Origin: G039029935 sp039029935
GTDB taxonomy: Bacteria > Chloroflexota > Anaerolineae > Caldilineales > Caldilineaceae
Assembly: GCA_039029935.1 (NCBI GenBank)
Contig: JBCCFC010000743.1
Location: 1 to 6,892, forward strand
Direction of reading: 5' to 3'
DNA length: 6,892 nt
This document shows, piece after piece, positions 6,401 to 6,892 of the stretch. The position numbers were made by a program, and so were the translations under genes. The notes under the pieces were generated by a model that did no database searches, had not been told where the DNA came from, and saw nothing but the letters and a program-made list of their open reading frames with translations. Every line of letters starts with the position of its first letter. The stretch's first letter is position 1.

Positions 6401-6892
6401 TGACAGCAATGGGGACAGCGGTTTGCTCACTGCCGCCTTCTTTGCCCATGCGCCCGGCTGGGGTGACTGGTATATTGGCAGCGATGTTGTGGAAAACCTA
6501 CCCGCCAATGGCAGCGCACAGGTCAACGTGAGCTGGGACACAACGGGTTTTGCACAGGATGCGGGTGTGGATGCCCTCAGCAATGTGCAGGTCAAAGTGG
6601 TGGTCAACCCCTACCGTCACCTGAACGAGAGCAACTATGGCAACAACACGGCTACGCATACCGTCGCTGTCAAATCCATTCTAGATACGACCGACCCCGG
6701 TGACTTCAGTCCGGGTGACATCAACGGTGATGGCTCGGTTAACATCTTTGATTTGCAGGTGCTGATCAACATGATTCTACACGATACGCCGAATGACACC
6801 GCCCTTTATCCGGCTGACCAATGGGCAAGGGGTGAGTTGAGTGGTGATGGGGCGTGGAATATTTTTGATTTGCAGCAGTTGATCAATTTGAT
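348..6892 (+). CDS. giant secreted multidomain protein, protective antigen-like core and dockerin-like tail (3' end cut)
   Basis: Codon-by-codon reading gives 2181 residues and no stop; two bases of the next codon end the window. The product starts with a Sec-type signal peptide, so it acts outside the membrane. Module order by residue: N-terminal domain 50-170, DxDxDG calcium region 173-282, PA-like (binary toxin B) core to about 800, DxDxDG repeat 818-829, beta-sandwiches 839-1293, a module ending in a Gly-rich half 1365-1727, LDIG domain twice 1819-1986, CARDB-like 1990-2109, dockerin-like 2124-2181. PA itself is about 735 residues mature, so this is roughly three times longer. It lacks an N-terminal PA14 domain and any clear RxKR site. 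Two internal segments, near 1420-2005 and 4240-5580, have lower GC and different codon endings, which suggests module exchange. No neighbouring gene is visible, so operon context is unknown. The PA link rests on motif matches from memory. A pore-forming or translocating role is inference; a purely adhesive role is the main alternative. Confidence 0.95.
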   Translation, partial: MHTVTHTTKTFISILLVTALLLTSTPLSLMAQSSSVAVKPTSHSSSLSSSGLLFRTRVTIRTDIQWRTLERLGVEILAQEQDSALVLVDDQQLADLARLRFNPTETNAVETLASANQTLAASIQPLLQQLSAVQAAGTSRTDMRADVRAAVRTSVQSLSASQRMTLRTSPMVDGDNDGLTDDQEYFWCTDPARADSDFDGVADGVEVDALKAWLNNELAGPPSTNKPFLQWPRHIDGCVDDDYDSVPDLAELQELGLKTGPNTGLRVPWESTDNDKFDDGQELFGVTDCPGGDSFCGYGDLPRSQDTGFVGSTMPSWVESPGNHPLVAAFPVPEVDVVASSLKVETVTVVTTDHVISEGSERSYSTAKTEGTSSSVADTVTWNEWQEVSTTTPLHHRILNPQFNRSADASGTSFGLKMAGGALTIAGLVGGAMCVATVVCGLAAGVAIVGAGAYMASDMLDQMDSIQEQAKANKCDTGQSNPASGPQCFAETPQTTLVPAEQTESQNRPAHSTGTRYENTSSSALVQPVYNISHPVQRPERTESAGSSVGGSKTTTHTQYEEHTVTNGQAFSSEEAWGTATAVDAAHTADLTFSYKIRNTGTEYAREIANLTFNLYIGDDPNPAYTYFVAEDVGGNGKFENFMPSEEHPYTSRRIPLSLAQMKAIDLGAPIRIVVEDFSYGADELFYQNAANAGMMVAIEDGTDDGNEAIDTYLIPTWGQETVLDVLMRYFPYETDDNDSIIAIWTPEQGYDQNNTPSWCQEPLRPSDFPSKRLWCKHTLSTADWWNVYTDGLGDGSEGFQNSMAAPESTVLFRFNKDSDLDGFSDRSEARLGTDANDASSFPQPEVLAGLHQIRTGNNVVATLSLLNRGFYDAYGMEAVMVAPDDSITINNNTVGGSGRVRALNQVIVGSRIAMRSPIPENWTSNQNGHAVPAVGGYYTGGQERDYTFTVSGCGSGGCSVGSGDWTLNWNDGVGNSGSLSFGAGYQSPTFLPLGNFGVTLALYSGSVSNGESFVVEARTPRDTFQYTINREPYTQPLVIVSYNDPQGNHRFVLPPDAMSLSAPTDDLNPFAGMMLGDVGVELITDASFETGENALNLLVNNPTGETLTDAHLFLEFINTAGDVVAEVPTNVTLPSGPTYTPVTVNTASFSPAYDDESDYIVLAFLTDYQGNILDTAGRPLSSFQADPNPKLAVDDSTLTWNVGTLPQGTLATYPLSLANAGHGRLYTYLSPATGFSLATGNRTIGAAGVGDYELLLNTADLSVGALEQTLTLKSSDPDTPSRELRVVGTITAAPPDVAASGTQRPLDVTVTITGSHSAGNWVTFEHELGPEPASLHPAKVYDSEYSALKGVGDYATDFSQGAAYSELFGDGSDGVMPTNGNLNNNNGFGAGYVSGSKGSTSLSVTDRYGVSRINPGDVVLIHQTQGSGVGCWEFNKAVSDFGGGTATYTLEKPLQCTYSTNSGNYNRAQILRVPQYSICNVTGTVTPLRTWNGYDGGILAIFCQVSLDVSGGIHANGYGFRGGISYNSSEHQGGGTAQTGENSYRTGLWQVYAHGNGGGGGVQKTGGAPGGGGGGHGTAGTAGTAHKGGIAGLAGGTVGNADLSNMHFGGAGGGGGRDHSNPGGRGGNGGGIVVIYARTITLNGYITALGNRGGNGTRNNPPPEDKWGDSGGGGGGASGSIIIRAHTASLSAGQVSVTSTSGGSPGGTYAGSGGRGGHGRALIEYCESIDGAAQQTRTASTLALSCHIAEQVTEASYNQTRLNLPETFNEGMTYIVQFGHKLDFIEASDQTISLRVPAGMVNTAKLDALVSGISADATLSLDIGNDDSIEWSGTVTNTSTNTQTDLANAFTDYWRSQGSPTSGTLDVPVKITLNRAGQVLLTNLQMQTTGSRLRYVQVDAQSYSTFSLDFLMGGTGSVALDIGDDGSIDWSADAQSTRQLTGNLATALNSYLAGKSGAVAVPMRFYVPGDQTVTLNNFDATVNRTHSLSSRDLRVSSSQTGDIEEGDIVPLQATIQNDSNGDSGLLTAAFFAHAPGWGDWYIGSDVVENLPANGSAQVNVSWDTTGFAQDAGVDALSNVQVKVVVNPYRHLNESNYGNNTATHTVAVKSILDTTDPGDFSPGDINGDGSVNIFDLQVLINMILHDTPNDTALYPADQWARGELSGDGAWNIFDLQQLINL
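495..863 (+). other. N-terminal small domain plus helical segment, residues 50-172
   Basis: Residues about 52-105 alternate strand-like and helix-like stretches (R-T-R-V-T-I-R, then L-E-R-L-G-V-E, then A-L-V-L-V, then L-A-D-L-A-R-L). They recall the small alpha/beta domains found at the N-termini of secreted bacterial peptidases (inhibitor I9-like); this is a weak structural guess. Residues about 105-165 are rich in Ala, Gln, Leu and Ser and look helical or coiled. In anthrax PA this place is taken by the PA14 domain and the furin site. I see neither here. Confidence 0.4.
864..1340 (+). other. PA domain 1'-like calcium-binding region, residues 173-331
   Basis: Two strong DxDxDG repeats are visible: D173, D175, D177, G178, L179, E184 and D195, D197, D199, G200, E206. 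A third (D240, D242, D244, D248, E251) and a degenerate fourth (D273, D275, D279, E282) follow. In PA, as I recall, calcium is held by D177, D179, D181 and E188; the spacing D-x-D-x-D then E seven residues on is identical here. The region ends in H-P-L-V-A-A-F-P (324-331), very close to the H-P-L-V-A-A-Y-P that follows the calcium sites in PA and clostridial B components. Generic thrombospondin type 3-like repeats would explain the Asp motifs alone, but not the HPLVAAFP motif. Cys188, Cys238, Cys289 and Cys296 could form disulfides. Confidence 0.82.
1341..2747 (+). other. PA domain 2/3-like pore and oligomerisation region, residues 332-800
   Basis: Blocks in the same order as in anthrax PA are visible on both sides of a large insertion. 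Val/Asp strands follow HPLVAAFP, then a Ser/Thr-rich stretch at 357-379 (S-Y-S-T-A-K-T-E-G-T-S-S-S). After the insertion come A-W-G-T (576-579) and Y-K-I-R-N-T-G-T (595-602), matching PA's W-A-E-T and R-Y-V-N-T-G-T. Next is I-P-L-S-L-A-Q-M (655-662), matching PA's I-T-M-N-Y-N-Q-F, and T-V-L-D-V-L-M-R-Y-F (722-731), in the place of PA's T-L-K-E-A-L-K-I-A-F. In PA, domain 2 forms the heptameric pore and domain 3 supports oligomerisation. Here the homology is by motif and order only; alignment of the 740-800 part, including the W-W-N-V (785-788) segment, is uncertain. Confidence 0.75.
1509..2006 (+). other. hydrophobic insertion plus linker at the pore-loop position, residues 388-553
   Basis: Residues 418-456 form a 39-residue Gly/Ala/Val stretch with no charge (from M-A-G-G-A-L to A-Y-M-A) and small-residue spacing like a glycine zipper. 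It includes Cys434 and Cys440 and is followed by an acidic, helix-like segment (457-470). Residues about 471-553 are a polar, low-complexity linker rich in Ser, Thr, Gln and Pro. In PA this place holds the amphipathic loop that becomes the beta-barrel stem. Here the stretch is long enough for a helical hairpin or one long membrane helix. Hand counts give 43% GC for 1741-1800 and for 1861-1920, against 60-62% in 961-1020 and 3841-3900. Confidence 0.7.
2799..2861 (+). other. second thrombospondin type 3-like calcium repeat, residues 818-838
   Basis: D818, D820, D822, G823, D826 and E829 make a full DxDxDGxxDxxE loop, followed by the typical L-G-T-D (832-835) and D838 spacer. It closes the PA-like part and leads into beta-sandwich modules, so it probably acts as a rigid calcium-stabilised linker. 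It is about 536 residues from the last loop of the N-terminal set, so it is a separate element and not part of the same array. Confidence 0.8.
2862..3917 (+). other. beta-rich region of unknown family, residues 839-1190
   Basis: This stretch has alternating strands and turns and no obvious catalytic motif. Notable parts are a Gly/Asn/Ser-rich part at about 890-945, a Cys pair near 953-958 (G-C-G-S-G-G-C), R-T-P-R-D-T-F-Q-Y (1019-1027), V-S-Y-N-D-P-Q-G-N-H, and an Ig-like sandwich at about 1085-1187. Codons end mostly in C, unlike the flanking insertion. It sits where PA has its receptor-binding domain 4, but I see no similarity to that domain. I recall long Chloroflexota surface proteins with similar text, but cannot name a family. 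Confidence 0.5.
3918..4226 (+). other. ASH/Ig-like beta-sandwich, residues 1191-1293
   Basis: The pattern L-A-V-D...W-N-V-G-T-L-P-Q-G, a strand pair with L-S-L-A-N-A-G, a G-D-Y-E-L-L-L strand, then T-L-T-L-K-S-S-D-P-D-T-P and a closing L-R-V-V-G-T-I resembles the Ig-like domains of the ASH/HYDIN type used in bacterial surface proteins. It has no catalytic signature and probably serves as a spacer. The start and end are set by the motif and by the Pro-rich joint that follows (P-P-D-V at about 1295). Confidence 0.55.
4440..5528 (+). other. large surface module ending in a Gly-rich region, residues 1365-1727
   Basis: The first half (1365-1522) has G-D-G-S-D-G-V (1370-1376), G-D-V-V-L-I-H-Q-T-Q-G (1417-1427), R-V-P-Q-Y-S (1473-1478), W-N-G-Y-D-G-G (1492-1498) and G-F-R-G-G (1520-1524). 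I recall this as a recurring unit in giant surface proteins of several bacterial phyla. The second half (1523-1722) is very Gly-rich, with runs of five or six Gly broken by short strands such as I-V-V-I-Y-A-R-T-I-T-L and S-I-I-I-R-A-H-T. That spacing suggests a parallel beta-helix or a packed Gly-rich domain, not collagen, since there is no G-X-Y triplet register. Codon endings are more A/T than in the flanks. Confidence 0.65.
5802..6014 (+). repeat. LDIG domain, copy 1 (residues 1819-1889)
   Basis: This copy starts with L-D-I-G-N-D-D-S-I-E-W-S (1822-1833), has L-A-N-A-F-T-D-Y-W in the middle and ends with V-P-V-K-I-T-L...G-Q-V-L-L-T-N-L. The same layout recurs 99 residues later. Function is unknown; the fold is probably a small alpha/beta or beta-sandwich spacer. 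The preceding part (about 1735-1815) has a strand-rich text with no clear family. Confidence 0.7.
6099..6305 (+). repeat. LDIG domain, copy 2 (residues 1918-1986)
   Basis: This copy matches the first in order: L-D-I-G-D-D-G-S-I-D-W-S (1921-1932), L-A-T-A-L-N-S-Y-L, V-P-M-R-F-Y-V, then Q-T-V-T-L-N-N-F. The motif start is exactly 99 residues after that of copy 1 (D1922 against D1823). The copies differ at most positions outside the core, so the duplication is old or maintained by selection on structure only. Confidence 0.7.
6315..6674 (+). other. CARDB-like adhesion domain, residues 1990-2109
   Basis: The layout is that of CARDB (cell adhesion related domain in bacteria): R-D-L-R-V at the start, G-D-I-V-P-L-Q-A-T-I-Q-N-D as the second strand, a middle with F-F-A-H, I-G-S-D-V-V and N-G-S-A-Q-V-N-V-S-W, and the typical end V-K-V-V-V-N-P...N-E-S-N-Y-G-N-N-T. 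This type of domain is an Ig-like spacer in secreted and surface proteins. It sits directly before the dockerin-like tail, as such spacers often do. Confidence 0.75.
6711..6892 (+). other. type I dockerin-like domain, cut by window end (residues 2122-2181)
   Basis: Two calcium loops of the dockerin type are visible. Loop 1 is D2124, N2126, D2128, G2129, N2132, D2135, followed by the helix L-Q-V-L-I-N-M-I. Loop 2 is E2163, S2165, D2167, G2168, N2171, D2174, followed by L-Q-Q-L-I-N-L. The first loop position is Glu in place of Asp in loop 2, a mild deviation. Dockerins bind cohesins, and in non-cellulosomal bacteria they occur singly at the C-termini of secreted proteins. The stop codon probably lies a few codons after the window, since both repeats are almost complete. 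No cohesin is encoded here. Confidence 0.88.

Noticed and set aside
6711..6892. Cellulosomal enzyme
   Set aside because: The dockerin-like tail suggested it, but no glycoside hydrolase, carbohydrate-binding or esterase motif was seen in the 2100 residues before it.

Overview
The window holds one very large protein gene on the + strand, preceded by about 350 bases without a credible gene. The reading frame opens at ATG 348 and runs without a stop for 2181 codons to the last base, so the gene is complete at its 5' end and cut at its 3' end. Every other long open frame lies inside or antisense to it and looks like a shadow. Base composition is mixed: about 60% GC in most modules and near 43% in two internal segments. 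The signal peptide, the dockerin-like tail and the style of the modules suggest a bacterium that makes giant multidomain secreted proteins. From memory this fits Chloroflexota best, but no marker gene is present and that assignment is weak.

Layout. Bases 1-110 show nothing I can name. Bases 111-311 carry two tandem copies of a 102-base unit, each folding as a long nested palindrome. The gene starts 42 bases after the second palindrome. Its product reads as follows: signal peptide (residues 1-31); a small N-terminal domain and a helical stretch (about 50-170); a calcium-binding region with DxDxDG repeats (173-282); then a region that matches the B component of binary toxins, i.e. anthrax protective antigen (PA), with an H-P-L-V-A-A-F-P motif at 324-331, an NTGT segment at 599-602 and further collinear blocks to about 740. 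Where PA has its membrane-inserting loop, this protein has a Gly/Ala-rich hydrophobic stretch (418-456) and a long linker, in DNA of lower GC. After the PA-like part come another DxDxDG repeat (818-829), beta-sandwich modules (839-1293), a module with a very glycine-rich half (1365-1727), a duplicated LDIG domain (1819-1889 and 1918-1986), a CARDB-like domain (1990-2109) and a dockerin-like pair of calcium loops (2124-2181) that probably lies just before the true C-terminus.

How it may work (inference). The protein is exported, depends on calcium at both ends, and combines a PA-like oligomerisation/translocation core with adhesive modules and a docking tail. It has no PA14 domain and no obvious furin-type site, so it is not simply a second anthrax PA. 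It could be a pore-forming or translocating surface protein, or an adhesin that reuses the PA scaffold. The sequence alone does not decide.
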